NCBI GenBank assembly: GCA_015231595.1
Contig: JADGBH010000002.1
Location: 95,671-159,670 of the forward strand
DNA from: Desulfobacterales bacterium
Lineage (GTDB): Bacteria > Desulfobacterota > Desulfobacteria > Desulfobacterales > JADGBH01
Length of the DNA stretch: 64,000 nt
Direction: 5' to 3'
Within the stretch, counting starts at the first letter, position 1, and each line of letters starts with the position of its first letter. This document shows positions 1-8,649 of the stretch, piece by piece. The position numbers and the translations under genes were made by a program. The notes under the pieces were generated by a model. That model worked only from the letters and a program-made list of their open reading frames with translations, was not told the DNA's origin and ran no database searches.

Positions 1-839
1 ATTCGCGCTCTGTGAAAAAAAAGATTCCACCCCAAAAAATCCAGAACGTTCACGACTAAGTCTCTATCTCCTTTCCAAGCTCCCCCTGAAGTGATAATCA
101 CATCATACTCTTTAATCATCGTTTTTATTGATTCTTCAATATCAGTAAAAGTATCTTTACATAATTTAAGACTTGCTTCAAATCCAATAGATTCAAACCA
201 AGCCTGTTGCAAGGCTATATTACTGGCAAAAAGTTTACCTTTAGGAAGATCACTTCCAGGTAAAAGGACTTCGTCACCTGTAGCAAGTAAACATACTTTT
301 GGCTTTTTAAATACAGATATTTGAAAAAGTCCTCCAGCAACAAGAAGGCTTATTATAGAAGGATTTAGTTCATCGCCTTTTTTTGCGAGTAATTCCCCTA
401 CCCTCACGTCTTCTCCTCTAAAAAGAATATTCCTTCCCTTCTCAGCATCTGCTACAGCTTTTATAATACTGCCATCCTGCTTTGCAAATTCGTCAGAAAG
501 AACAGCATCAGCACCTTTTGGTAATGGCGCACCAGTTAAAACTCGGATTGTTTTACCTTTTTCTAATACATCATCTATTTCGCCGCCAGCGGCAACAGAG
601 CCAACAATTTCAAGACAAACTGAAGAAGATTCAGAAGCTCCAACAACATCATCTGAAATTACAGCAAAGCCATCTTTCATTGATGCATCTATTGACGGAG
701 AATCTACTCTGGCTTTTATATCTTCAGCCGCAACTCGTCCTACGGCTAAAGTTATTGGAATTATTTCTGAACCGATTTGGGTAATATTTCTATCTGCCAA
801 ATAAAAAGCTTCATTATAGCTTATGTCATATTTTTTCAT
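1..839 (-). CDS. moeA: Molybdopterin molybdenumtransferase MoeA, 3' end outside window
   Basis: This gene is open from an ATG at 839 to the left edge, about 279 codons with no stop, so it is partial. MoeA inserts molybdate into adenylated molybdopterin in molybdenum cofactor synthesis. The translation shows the MoeA N-terminal pattern: an early VGRVAAEDIKA stretch, SPSIDASMKDGFAV (the substrate-facing SxxDGFA region), then VLTGAPLPKGADAV and RGEDVRVGELL. It then enters the MogA-like domain with LLATGDEVL and a terminal SGGAWKGDRDL, which replaces the more usual SGGVSxGxxD. Full-length MoeA is about 400 residues, so roughly 120 are missing. A cofactor enzyme fits an anaerobe with molybdopterin oxidoreductases. 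Family assignment is firm; the exact substrate branch (Mo or W) is not visible. Confidence 0.88.
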   Translation of the reverse strand, partial: MKKYDISYNEAFYLADRNITQIGSEIIPITLAVGRVAAEDIKARVDSPSIDASMKDGFAVISDDVVGASESSSVCLEIVGSVAAGGEIDDVLEKGKTIRVLTGAPLPKGADAVLSDEFAKQDGSIIKAVADAEKGRNILFRGEDVRVGELLAKKGDELNPSIISLLVAGGLFQISVFKKPKVCLLATGDEVLLPGSDLPKGKLFASNIALQQAWFESIGFEASLKLCKDTFTDIEESIKTMIKEYDVIITSGGAWKGDRDLVVNVLDFLGWNLFFHRAR

Positions 840-877
840 GAAAAACAGCTCCTTATATCTTATCTTTTGTATTAAAT

Positions 878-1474
878 TTAATCAAATTGTAATACAACAG
901 GCTCATTTACATAATTCAAACCTTTTGGCCTTGACTGAACATATTTTGTAAGATTTTTTATAATATCAACTTCCTCATCTGAAGCATCACAAAACTGCCC
1001 ACCAATTCTTAATAAATCCTCATAAGCAAGGTTTTTAACCCATTGAGCCTGAATCATTAAATCTAAAGGCATAATAAGAATTGGAAAATCAATTTTTATT
1101 GAAATCAGCTGATTGGCTTTAATATCTTTTTTATAACCTTTTTTATTTATGATAAACGCCAAACCGTCTTTGCAAATATCTATTAAAGGTGCGCAATATT
1201 TACGAGCTATAGCGAATTGAGTTGGGTCAGCTTCTGTATAAACTACTAGTAACGCATCGTTACAATCGTTGTTATCCTTTTGATTAAAATTGGATGGGGA
1301 AAAAATATTTTTTTCTGATAAAAATCTCTCACTTTTTCTTTGGTCTTTATTTGGAAGGTGGGGAATAATTATATGCTTTTTACAATTGGAACATATTCCT
1401 TTTTTCCCTTCATTATCGCTCGGACTTTGCAATAAGGTTCCACAATTAGTACACCTAAATTTTATTATTTCCAT
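878..1474 (-). CDS. Zinc-ribbon protein with PilZ-like C-terminal region
   Basis: The 198-residue product begins with a short zinc ribbon (CTNCG near residue 8 and CSNCKKH near residue 29), the CxxC pair expected to bind one zinc. The middle is low-complexity linker. The C-terminal half (about residues 80-190) has a beta-rich pattern ending in RIGGQFCDASDEEVDIIKNL, which resembles the end of PilZ c-di-GMP-binding domains, but the RxxxR and D/NxSxxG motifs are not clear. The ATG at 1474 is chosen over an upstream TTG at 1498 because AAGGA lies about 12 bases before the ATG. The PilZ relation is my inference; the protein could be another small beta-barrel family. Confidence 0.6.
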   Translation of the reverse strand: MEIIKFRCTNCGTLLQSPSDNEGKKGICSNCKKHIIIPHLPNKDQRKSERFLSEKNIFSPSNFNQKDNNDCNDALLVVYTEADPTQFAIARKYCAPLIDICKDGLAFIINKKGYKKDIKANQLISIKIDFPILIMPLDLMIQAQWVKNLAYEDLLRIGGQFCDASDEEVDIIKNLTKYVQSRPKGLNYVNEPVVLQFD

Positions 1475-1920
1475 CTTTATTTGTTCCTTATAACCCAAGT
1501 AAAAAATAATAAATATTATCCCTAAAATTCAAGTTCATTGATAAAAACACAAATTTATTTTTTTTACAATTCTAAATTTAAATGATTAACAATTTTAAAT
1601 TAGGCGCTCAATGCATCGTTACCTACGATCTATGAAGGTGCTACGTATTTATTCCAATTATTGATAATATCTTCAATAATAAATAAAAAAAAAGATGTAT
1701 CATCAATATTTTTAGCCTTAGATATATATTTTAATTATTGATAATAATATCAATAATTAAAAAAAAATATAGTCTGTTTAATTTTTTGATGTTTAAAATT
1801 GCCTAAATCAAAAATTACAATTATATAAAAAATTGACTTTTTAATTCTATTATGGAATGTTACAGAAACAATTTTTAATCATTTAGGTTAATATCAAATT
1901 TTATATAGGGGACATAAAAA
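1475..1920. other. Long AT-rich divergent intergenic region
   Basis: About 446 bases separate two divergent genes. It contains the palindrome-core-palindrome element listed separately at 1657-1760. The stretch at 1603-1650 is locally less AT-rich, but I recognise nothing in it. The promoter of the downstream redox operon must lie here; TTGACT at 1833 is a possible -35 but has no convincing -10. No small gene is supported. Confidence 0.5.
1657..1760 (+). repeat. Palindrome-core-palindrome intergenic element, copy A
   Basis: A left palindrome (ATTATTGA, 8-nt spacer, TCAATAAT; 1657-1680) is followed by the core ATATTTTTAGCCTTA (1706-1720). A right palindrome follows with perfect 13-bp arms TTAATTATTGATA / TATCAATAATTAA and loop ATAA (1731-1760). 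The same core with the same kind of duplicated palindrome occurs at 32441 and 50991. Function unknown; it does not look like an insertion sequence because it has no coding capacity. Confidence 0.6.
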
Positions 1921-2415
1921 ATGATTCAACTCAATCGGCCTCAAAATCCTGATATTCAAGAAAATATGTGGGATAAAATAGATGAAATAATTAATAGTAA
2001 TAAAAACAAGGCAGGTTCAGTTATTACTGTATTAAGGGAATGCCAAAATATAGTTGGATACCTACCTTTAGATTTGATGGACTACATTGCTACTGGCATA
2101 AACATTCCAGCAAGCCATATTTTTGGAGTAGCAACTTTTTATGCGCTTTTTTCTCTAAAACCAAAAGGAAGACATACAATAAGAGTTTGTATGGGAACAG
2201 CATGCTATGTTAAAGGCATAAAAGAAGTTATGGACAGAATTGAACAAGAATTTAAAATAAAAGCAGGAGAAACAACCGAAGATAGGCGATTTTCCATTGA
2301 AGCAGTAAGGTGCCTCGGAGCATGTGGTTTAGCTCCTGTTCTGGTAGTAGATAAAGATACACACGGAGGAGTATCTTCCGACAAAATAATTTCCATTTTA
2401 GAAACCTATAAATAA
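1921..2415 (+). CDS. NuoE/HndA-like [2Fe-2S] subunit of NADH-linked oxidoreductase
   Basis: The 164-residue protein is a NuoE-type thioredoxin-fold subunit that carries one [2Fe-2S] cluster and passes electrons from a NuoF-like flavoprotein. The N-terminal helical part includes VLRECQNIVGYLP and IFGVATFYALFSL, typical of the family. The four ligands are visible as CMGTAC (Cx4C, about residue 90) and CLGAC (Cx3C, about residue 131). A GGGGA-like ribosome site precedes the ATG. It is the first gene of a plus-strand operon followed by the NuoF-like partner 58 bases downstream. No NuoG, hydrogenase or other complex I subunits follow, so it belongs to a small soluble or peripheral module like HndA/HndC rather than complex I. 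Confidence 0.85.
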   Translation: MIQLNRPQNPDIQENMWDKIDEIINSNKNKAGSVITVLRECQNIVGYLPLDLMDYIATGINIPASHIFGVATFYALFSLKPKGRHTIRVCMGTACYVKGIKEVMDRIEQEFKIKAGETTEDRRFSIEAVRCLGACGLAPVLVVDKDTHGGVSSDKIISILETYK

Positions 2416-2473
2416 TTTTTCTGTTTGAAAAAAATAATTTGATTCACTTAAATAACGTCGTAAGGAAAGGGTT

Positions 2474-4321
2474 ATGGGAAAATTAACCAGAGAAGACATA
2501 AAAAAAATTAAAGAAAAAAAACTAAAAGAACTGCATGATGCAAGTGTTACAAAACTTTTATTATGCGGAGGCACAGGCTGCCATGCTACAGGCAGTTTAA
2601 AACTTAAAGATGCACTTCAAAAAGAAGTAATAAACAAAGGACTTGAAAAAAAAGTCAAAATTGTTGAAACCGGATGTAATGGTTTTTGTGCAATGGGCCC
2701 GCTTATGCTTGTTTATCCTGAAGGCGTATTTTATCAAAAAATATCCGAAAAAGACGTTCCAGAAATAATTGAAGAACATATTATCAATAAAAAGCATGTT
2801 CAAAAGCTTCTATATGTAGATCCTGTTACTAAAAAAACTATACCCTACCAAAAAGATATTCCATTTTTCTCACACCAAATGACCATAGCATTAAGAAATA
2901 AAGGATTAATAGACCCTGAAGTAATCGAAGATTATATAGCTCAAGACGGATATATGGGAGCAGCAAAAGCTCTCCTTGATATGACTCCAGAAGAAATAAT
3001 TCATGAAGTAAAAAGTTCAGGTTTAAGAGGAAGAGGTGGAGCTGGTTTTTCAACAGGCCTAAAATGGGAATTTGCTAATAAAAGCAAGGGTGAAATAAAA
3101 TATGTTCTTTGTAATGCGGATGAAGGAGATCCCGGTGCTTTTATGGATAGAAGCATTCTTGAAGCTGACCCCCATGCTGTTATAGAAGGAATGATAATCG
3201 CTTCAAAAGCAATTGGTGCCAAACAAGGTTATATTTATTGCCGAACTGAATATCCTTTAGCTGTAAGCAGGCTTGGAATAGCCATTCAGCAAGCAAAAAA
3301 TTACGGTCTTTTAGGCGAAAAAATGTTTGGTTCAACTCATAGTTTTGATATAGAAATTTATCAAGGAGCTGGAGCTTTTGTATGTGGCGAGGAAACAGCT
3401 TTAATGAGGTCAATTGAAGGTAAAAGAGGTATGCCTCGACCAAGACCTCCGTTTCCAGCTCAAAAAGGTTTATGGGACAAACCAAGCATCTTAAATAATG
3501 TAGAAACGTTATCTAATGTTCCTCAAATAATATCAAAAGGCGGTAAATGGTATTCAAGTTTAGGAACAGAGACAAGCAAAGGTACAAAAGTATTTGCTCT
3601 GTCTGGAGATATCAACAATATCGGACTTGTTGAAGTTCCAATGGGTATAAGTTTAAAAAAAATGATTTTTGATATTGGTGGTGGTATTCCCAATAAAAAG
3701 AAATTTAAAGCAGTTCAGCTTGGAGGGCCTTCTGGCGGATGTGTTCCAGAAAAATATTTAGATACGCCCGTTGATTATGAAGCTATTGCTAAAGTTGGAG
3801 CTATCATGGGTTCAGGTGGAGTTATTATCATGGATGAAGATACCTGCATGGTTGATATGGCACGCTTTTTTATGGATTTTATCCAAGATGAATCATGCGG
3901 AAAATGCACCCCTTGTCGAGAAGGAACAAAAAGAATTTTAGAAATACTTAACAGAATATGCGATGGGCAAGGAGAGGCAGACGATATAGGAAAATTAGAA
4001 AATCTTTCTGCCATTATAATTAATTCAGCCTTATGCGGACTTGGACAAACAGGCCCTAACCCTGTTTTATCCACATTAAAATATTTTAAAGATGAATATT
4101 ATGCTCATATTTACGAAAAAAGATGTCCCGCGAAACGTTGCGCGGCATTGTTAAAATTTGAAATTGATCCGAATTTATGCCAAAAATGCGGCCTTTGCTT
4201 TAAAGCTTGTTCTGCTGGGGCAATTACATGGAAAAAGAAAGAAGTCGCAGTTATTGATAAAAGCAAATGTGTTAAGTGTCTTGGCTGCTATTCAAAATGT
4301 AAATTTAATGCAATACTTTAA
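2474..4321 (+). CDS. NuoF/HndC-like NADH-binding flavoprotein with extra ferredoxin domains
   Basis: This 615-residue subunit oxidises or reduces NAD(P)H through FMN. Domains in order: an N-terminal thioredoxin-like [2Fe-2S] region (CGGTGC near residue 33, ETGCNGFC near residue 65); the NADH/FMN-binding core with GRGGAGFSTG at about 185-195 and GAGAFVCGEETAL in the middle; a SLBB segment; the NuoF [4Fe-4S] motif ESCGKCTPCREG near 475; and two C-terminal [4Fe-4S] motifs (CQKCGLCFKAC near 568 and CVKCLGCYSKC near 597). This is the HymB/HndC layout, longer than complex I NuoF (about 440). The next gene starts 19 bases downstream and encodes an RnfB-flavoprotein fusion, so electrons probably pass between these proteins. 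The partner acceptor is inferred, not shown. Confidence 0.87.
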   Translation: MGKLTREDIKKIKEKKLKELHDASVTKLLLCGGTGCHATGSLKLKDALQKEVINKGLEKKVKIVETGCNGFCAMGPLMLVYPEGVFYQKISEKDVPEIIEEHIINKKHVQKLLYVDPVTKKTIPYQKDIPFFSHQMTIALRNKGLIDPEVIEDYIAQDGYMGAAKALLDMTPEEIIHEVKSSGLRGRGGAGFSTGLKWEFANKSKGEIKYVLCNADEGDPGAFMDRSILEADPHAVIEGMIIASKAIGAKQGYIYCRTEYPLAVSRLGIAIQQAKNYGLLGEKMFGSTHSFDIEIYQGAGAFVCGEETALMRSIEGKRGMPRPRPPFPAQKGLWDKPSILNNVETLSNVPQIISKGGKWYSSLGTETSKGTKVFALSGDINNIGLVEVPMGISLKKMIFDIGGGIPNKKKFKAVQLGGPSGGCVPEKYLDTPVDYEAIAKVGAIMGSGGVIIMDEDTCMVDMARFFMDFIQDESCGKCTPCREGTKRILEILNRICDGQGEADDIGKLENLSAIIINSALCGLGQTGPNPVLSTLKYFKDEYYAHIYEKRCPAKRCAALLKFEIDPNLCQKCGLCFKACSAGAITWKKKEVAVIDKSKCVKCLGCYSKCKFNAIL

Positions 4322-4340
4322 AAAAATGGAGATGTAAATT

Positions 4341-6320
4341 ATGGTTGAATCAATTTTATTAATGGGTGGATTGGGTCTTGTTATTGGAGCGGGTTTAGCC
4401 GCTGCATCAAAAATTTTTTACGTTTATGTTGATCCACAAATTGTTGCTGTTGAAGAAGCTTTACCCGGAGCTAACTGCGGAGGCTGCGGGCTACCAGGAT
4501 GTAGCGCAAATGCTGAAGCAATAGTTAAAGGCAAAGCCGCTCCTAATTCTTGCGTAGCTGGAGGGCCTGACCTTGCAACTACAATTGCTGCAATTTTAGG
4601 CGTTGCTGTTGAAGCAAAAGAACCTGATATTGCTTTACCTGGCTGTAATTATGGTCTTAAAGATGCTGACGTTAAATTTGAATACAATGGAATAAATAAT
4701 TGTAGAGCTGCTGCCCTTATAAGTGGAGGAATGAAAGTATGTTCCATAGGATGTCTTGGATTAGGAAGCTGTGTTAAAGCTTGTCCATTTGGAGCATTAG
4801 AAATGGGAAAAGAAGGCCTTCCAGTTGTGAATGAAAGTAAATGTACTGGGTGCGGAACTTGTGAAAGAGTATGTCCAAAGCATATAATAACCCTTTCTTC
4901 TGTAACAAGAAGAATTATGAAGGAATATACTAAAGAAGACTGCACTACTCCATGCCAAAGAGCTTGTCCTGCTGGAATTGATATTAGAGAATACATAAAT
5001 CAAATAAATATAGGTAATTATGAAAAAGCAGTTCAAATTATAAAAGAAAGAAATCCGTTCCCAACAGTTATTGGAAGAATCTGTCCAAGGCCTTGTGAAC
5101 AAGAATGCAGAAGAATACTCCAAGATGAGCCTGTCGCAATTAATTATCTTAAACGTTTTGTTTCTGATTATGAAATGGAAAAAGGAAAAAGAGTTCTTCC
5201 GTATAAAGCTCCAGAAACAGGCAAAAAAATCGCTATAATAGGAGGTGGAGTTGAAGGCATGTCAACGGCTTTCTTTAGCGCAAGACTTGGTCATGAATCA
5301 ACTATTTTTGAAGCTGATTCAAAGCTTGGTGGCATTTTAAGAAGTGCTATAGAAAAATGCAGGCTTCCTCACGAAATCCTTGATTGGGATATTGAAGGTA
5401 TTATAGAAATGGGAGCAAAAGTGGAATTTAATCAAACTTGTGGTAAAGATTTTACTCTTGAAAAACTTTTAAATGACGGGTTTAATGCTGTATTTATTGC
5501 TTCTGGAGGCTGGGATAGTCGTCTTTCAAGGGGAAAACTATCTGAAACACAAAAAATTATTCCAGGCATTTATCTTATGATTGATTTTATAAAATCTAAT
5601 GATGAAAAATCATGGGGAAAAAATGTCGTAATCGTAGGAAATGGAAAAGCCGCTTTAGATGCCGCTCTCAAAGCAAAAAAATATGGCGATAGCGTAAGTA
5701 TTTTACTTAAAGACTTTTCTGATAATCTGCCAAAAAATTTTAATCTCGAAAATGAAGGGATAAAAATTATATCTTCAAGCGCAATCACTAAATTTTTCGG
5801 CAAAGGAGATGAGCTTATTAAAATAGAATGTATTAATTTACAAACAAACGAAAAATCCATAATTCCTGCCGATACAGTTCTTTTATCTTCTGGCCGTATG
5901 CCTCAGCTCATAATTAGAAAAGCTGATGAGCCTGAAAATGATTTATGGGAAGGTATTGAAGCTTATAAAAACCCATTATACGCTGAAGAACAAGGCATTT
6001 TAGCTAACGGTGATGAATTTACTGATTTTAAAGCAGCAATAAAAGCAATAGGTGCTGGACGAAGAGCGACTGTATCCATTCATCAGATAATAAACGGAAT
6101 GAATCCGTATCTTCCTGAAAAAGTTTTGTCACAAGGAACCTTCATCCAAAACATATTTCACCTTGAAAACGTTCAGCCTGTATCGCGACAAATTATGCCT
6201 ATAGCTAATTCCGCTGAACTTTCAGAAGGAATAAAAATTGAAAAAGGCTTTAACGAAGAAATGGCAAAAGCAGAATCTAAAAGATGCCTTCAATGCGGTT
6301 TGATTTGTTATAAACATTAA
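4341..6320 (+). CDS. RnfB-like ferredoxin fused to GltD/NfnB-like FAD-NAD(P)H oxidoreductase
   Basis: The 659-residue protein joins two families. Residues 1-30 form a membrane anchor as in RnfB. Residues about 38-75 hold the RnfB Fe-S motif (GANCGGCGLPGCSANAEA with a later Cys), and residues about 125-185 hold two [4Fe-4S] ferredoxin motifs (CLGLGSCVKACPFGAL and CTGCGTCERVCPKH). The rest is the GltD/NfnB/DPD type: an N-terminal cysteine domain (CTTPCQRACPAGIDI, GRICPRPCEQEC), FAD site IIGGGVEGMS near 298, NAD(P)H site IVGNGKAALDAA near 433 and a C-terminal FAD contact AIGAGRRA. No other Rnf subunits (RnfA, C, D, E, G) are nearby. Together with the NuoEF-like genes it could be a membrane-attached NADH/NADPH/ferredoxin transhydrogenase; this is inference from the domains. 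Confidence 0.85.
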   Translation: MVESILLMGGLGLVIGAGLAAASKIFYVYVDPQIVAVEEALPGANCGGCGLPGCSANAEAIVKGKAAPNSCVAGGPDLATTIAAILGVAVEAKEPDIALPGCNYGLKDADVKFEYNGINNCRAAALISGGMKVCSIGCLGLGSCVKACPFGALEMGKEGLPVVNESKCTGCGTCERVCPKHIITLSSVTRRIMKEYTKEDCTTPCQRACPAGIDIREYINQINIGNYEKAVQIIKERNPFPTVIGRICPRPCEQECRRILQDEPVAINYLKRFVSDYEMEKGKRVLPYKAPETGKKIAIIGGGVEGMSTAFFSARLGHESTIFEADSKLGGILRSAIEKCRLPHEILDWDIEGIIEMGAKVEFNQTCGKDFTLEKLLNDGFNAVFIASGGWDSRLSRGKLSETQKIIPGIYLMIDFIKSNDEKSWGKNVVIVGNGKAALDAALKAKKYGDSVSILLKDFSDNLPKNFNLENEGIKIISSSAITKFFGKGDELIKIECINLQTNEKSIIPADTVLLSSGRMPQLIIRKADEPENDLWEGIEAYKNPLYAEEQGILANGDEFTDFKAAIKAIGAGRRATVSIHQIINGMNPYLPEKVLSQGTFIQNIFHLENVQPVSRQIMPIANSAELSEGIKIEKGFNEEMAKAESKRCLQCGLICYKH

Positions 6321-6348
6321 TAGTTTTTAAATTGTAGGAGTAATTTTT

Positions 6349-6783
6349 TTGGCTACAGAAGAAGGAATAGTTGTAAATACTGAAAATAGCATCGCATGGG
6401 TTAAGACTGTAAGGTCAACTGCATGCGATGCATGCTCATCAAAAGACGCCTGTCACATGACTGGAGGCGGCAAAGAAATGGAAGTTAAAGTTTTAAACAT
6501 TGTAAAAGCTAACTCCGGTGATAAAGTACTTATTGAATTTGAAACAGCCTCATTTCTTAAAGTAATTTTTTTAATTTACCTTTTTCCAACACTATGTTTG
6601 ATTACTGGTGCTGTTATTGGACAAATTCTTGAGTCAAAATATAATATCGGTAATGCATCTATAATGCTTGGATGTTTGTTTCTTTTAATTTCAATTTTAT
6701 ACGTCATAATAAGAGGAAAAATTTTATCAAAAAAAACTGAATATACACCAAAGCTAATAAAAATAATAAAAAAAGCAAAATAA
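6349..6783 (+). CDS. RseC/MucC-family (SoxR-reducing system) membrane protein
   Basis: This 144-residue protein starts at TTG 6349 behind a TAGGAG ribosome site. It has the RseC family layout: an N-terminal soluble part with a cysteine cluster (CDACSSKDACH, residues about 24-34), then two membrane helices (about residues 67-88 and 100-120) and a short basic tail. RseC proteins are found with Rnf-type electron-transfer complexes, where they help SoxR reduction, and RseC also modulates sigmaE in enterics. Here it follows an RnfB fusion gene by 28 bases, so a role in assembly or electron delivery for that module is the likeliest reading. The family call is good; the role is inferred. Confidence 0.75.
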   Translation: MATEEGIVVNTENSIAWVKTVRSTACDACSSKDACHMTGGGKEMEVKVLNIVKANSGDKVLIEFETASFLKVIFLIYLFPTLCLITGAVIGQILESKYNIGNASIMLGCLFLLISILYVIIRGKILSKKTEYTPKLIKIIKKAK

Positions 6784-6785
6784 TA

Positions 6786-8633
6786 ATGGCCTTGAAAAAA
6801 ATTCTTCTTGTTCAGCTTCCTGTCCCGCAAATAACTTTTGAACAAAAAACTGGGAATATCCCTTTAGGAGCTGCTTGTATTGCTAATGCGACAAAATTTT
6901 TCACAAATATTAATATTGAAATATTACCTCAAAGTATATCGACTTACCTATCAGATTATGCCATCATAGAACTGCTTCTTTCTAAACATCCTGATATAAT
7001 TGGTTTTACCATTTATAACTGGAACATTGAAAGAAGCATCTATTTATCATCTGAAATAAAAAAAAATATTGATACAAAAATAATTTTCGGAGGACCAGAA
7101 ATAACTCCAGATAATCCGTTAATCTATACAAAAAATATAGATTTTTTAGCCTTTGGTGAAGGAGAATCTTTATTTTTAGAGCTTATAAAAAATAATGATT
7201 TATGGGGAAAAAAACAGGGCTCAATGAATGCTTCTAACATTTTTAAAACCTCTAAAAGCCCTTATCTACTTAACATCCTTGAGCCTGAAATCGAAGACGT
7301 AATGCTGATTGAAACCCAAAGGGGATGCCCTTACAAATGCAAGTTCTGCTATTATAACAAAGCCAATGATAAACTTATATCATCTGACACTGAAAATATA
7401 ATTGAAGCTATAAAATGGGCTTCCCAAAATAAAATTAAAGAAGTGTATCTCCTTGACCCTTCTCTAAATACAAGATTCGACATAAAAGAGCTTTTAAAAA
7501 ACATCTCCAAAATAAATATTGATAGAAAATTATCATTTACCAGTGAAATAAGGGCTGAATTTATCGATATTTCTTTGGCTGAAATGCTGTATAAGGCTGG
7601 ATTTACTGAACTAGAAATTGGACTTCAATCCACAAATAAAAAAGCTTTAAAATTAATGAATAGAAAAACAGATTTAAAAGCTTTTTCTAATGGAATTAAA
7701 AATCTTCAAAAATTTAATATTATTCCCAAGATTGATATTATTGTTGGATTGCCTGGTGATAATCTTAAAGAATTTAAAAAAACCGTTGATTTTGTCAGCT
7801 CAAAGCAAATGGGAGACAATATTCAGGTTTTTCCACTATCAGTTTTACCTGGAACTGCTTTTCGTAAAGAAAGCGCTAAACTTGGTTTAAAATATTACAA
7901 AAATCCTCCTTATGCCGTATATGAAACACCCGATTTTAGCTATGAAGACATGGCATTAGCATTCGAATATGCTGAACAAAATTTCAATGTTTCCCTAAAT
8001 CCAATGCCTTCCCTTGATTTATCGTATAAAAAGGAAGGATACGATATTTGGGTTTACGAAGGAATAAAAAACTACTTTTCCAAAATTATATTAAAAGAAA
8101 ATATTTCATTATGTAAAATTGAAAAAATAGCCAAATCTCTTACTTACCCGTATCAGATAATCTTTATCCCAGCGCTATTGGAAAAAAAGTTTATGCTAAA
8201 AGCTATTCAAATTTTAACATCATATAACCCCTTCACTCCTTTAGAAATTATTTTTATAAACCCTTTATTTGATATTTACATAGAGGAATTTGAATCTTAT
8301 ATTCAGATAAAAAAACCCCATTTTCTTGATTTTAATATGTATGGTTTTGAATCAGGGCCAGTTTTATTTTCTATAAGTAGTACAATTGAAGAAAAAAAGA
8401 TCTCAAGGGATATTATAAGACAAATTTTTTTATGGAAAAACGAAAAGTTGCCTGATAAACGCAAATTAGAAAAGTTATTTTTTATGGATGGAATATTGAT
8501 TGATAACATAGTAGCAAAGCCTACATTAATGAAATGGCAGGATGAATTTTCAAAAATTTATGAAAATCTACCGATGATTACATTTGCCGATATTTGCTTA
8601 CAAAAAAGATGGGCGACTTTAACAAGCTTTTAG
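6786..8633 (+). CDS. B12-binding domain radical SAM protein with C-terminal DUF4080-like region
   Basis: The 615-residue protein starts two bases after the RseC-like stop, so it is translated as part of the same operon. Residues 1-135 look like a cobalamin-binding Rossmann domain (ending in IIFGGPEITPDN and FLAFGEGE), without a clear DxHxxG motif. The radical SAM core follows, with the cluster motif CPYKCKFC (Cys 181, 185 and 188), the GGxP-like region around LIETQRG, and EIGLQS and IVGLPGD further on. The last 200 residues match the style of DUF4080 found after this core. Substrate is unknown; related enzymes methylate or rearrange inactivated carbon or build cofactors. The link to the upstream redox genes is only positional. 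Confidence 0.8.
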   Translation: MALKKILLVQLPVPQITFEQKTGNIPLGAACIANATKFFTNINIEILPQSISTYLSDYAIIELLLSKHPDIIGFTIYNWNIERSIYLSSEIKKNIDTKIIFGGPEITPDNPLIYTKNIDFLAFGEGESLFLELIKNNDLWGKKQGSMNASNIFKTSKSPYLLNILEPEIEDVMLIETQRGCPYKCKFCYYNKANDKLISSDTENIIEAIKWASQNKIKEVYLLDPSLNTRFDIKELLKNISKINIDRKLSFTSEIRAEFIDISLAEMLYKAGFTELEIGLQSTNKKALKLMNRKTDLKAFSNGIKNLQKFNIIPKIDIIVGLPGDNLKEFKKTVDFVSSKQMGDNIQVFPLSVLPGTAFRKESAKLGLKYYKNPPYAVYETPDFSYEDMALAFEYAEQNFNVSLNPMPSLDLSYKKEGYDIWVYEGIKNYFSKIILKENISLCKIEKIAKSLTYPYQIIFIPALLEKKFMLKAIQILTSYNPFTPLEIIFINPLFDIYIEEFESYIQIKKPHFLDFNMYGFESGPVLFSISSTIEEKKISRDIIRQIFLWKNEKLPDKRKLEKLFFMDGILIDNIVAKPTLMKWQDEFSKIYENLPMITFADICLQKRWATLTSF

Positions 8634-8649
8634 GATCGAATAATTTAAA

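Noticed and set aside
482..784. A Gln/Leu-rich plus-strand frame
   Set aside because: It is the antisense of the moeA coding region; the minus frame has clear MoeA motifs and continues past the window edge.
1657..1760. The palindromic element considered as a CRISPR-like pair of repeats
   Set aside because: The repeats are nearly pure A/T palindromes, there is a conserved core between them, and no cas genes exist nearby.
1833..1853. TTGACT with TATTAT as the promoter of the nuoE-like gene
   Set aside because: The spacing is only about 9 bases, far too short for a sigma70 promoter.
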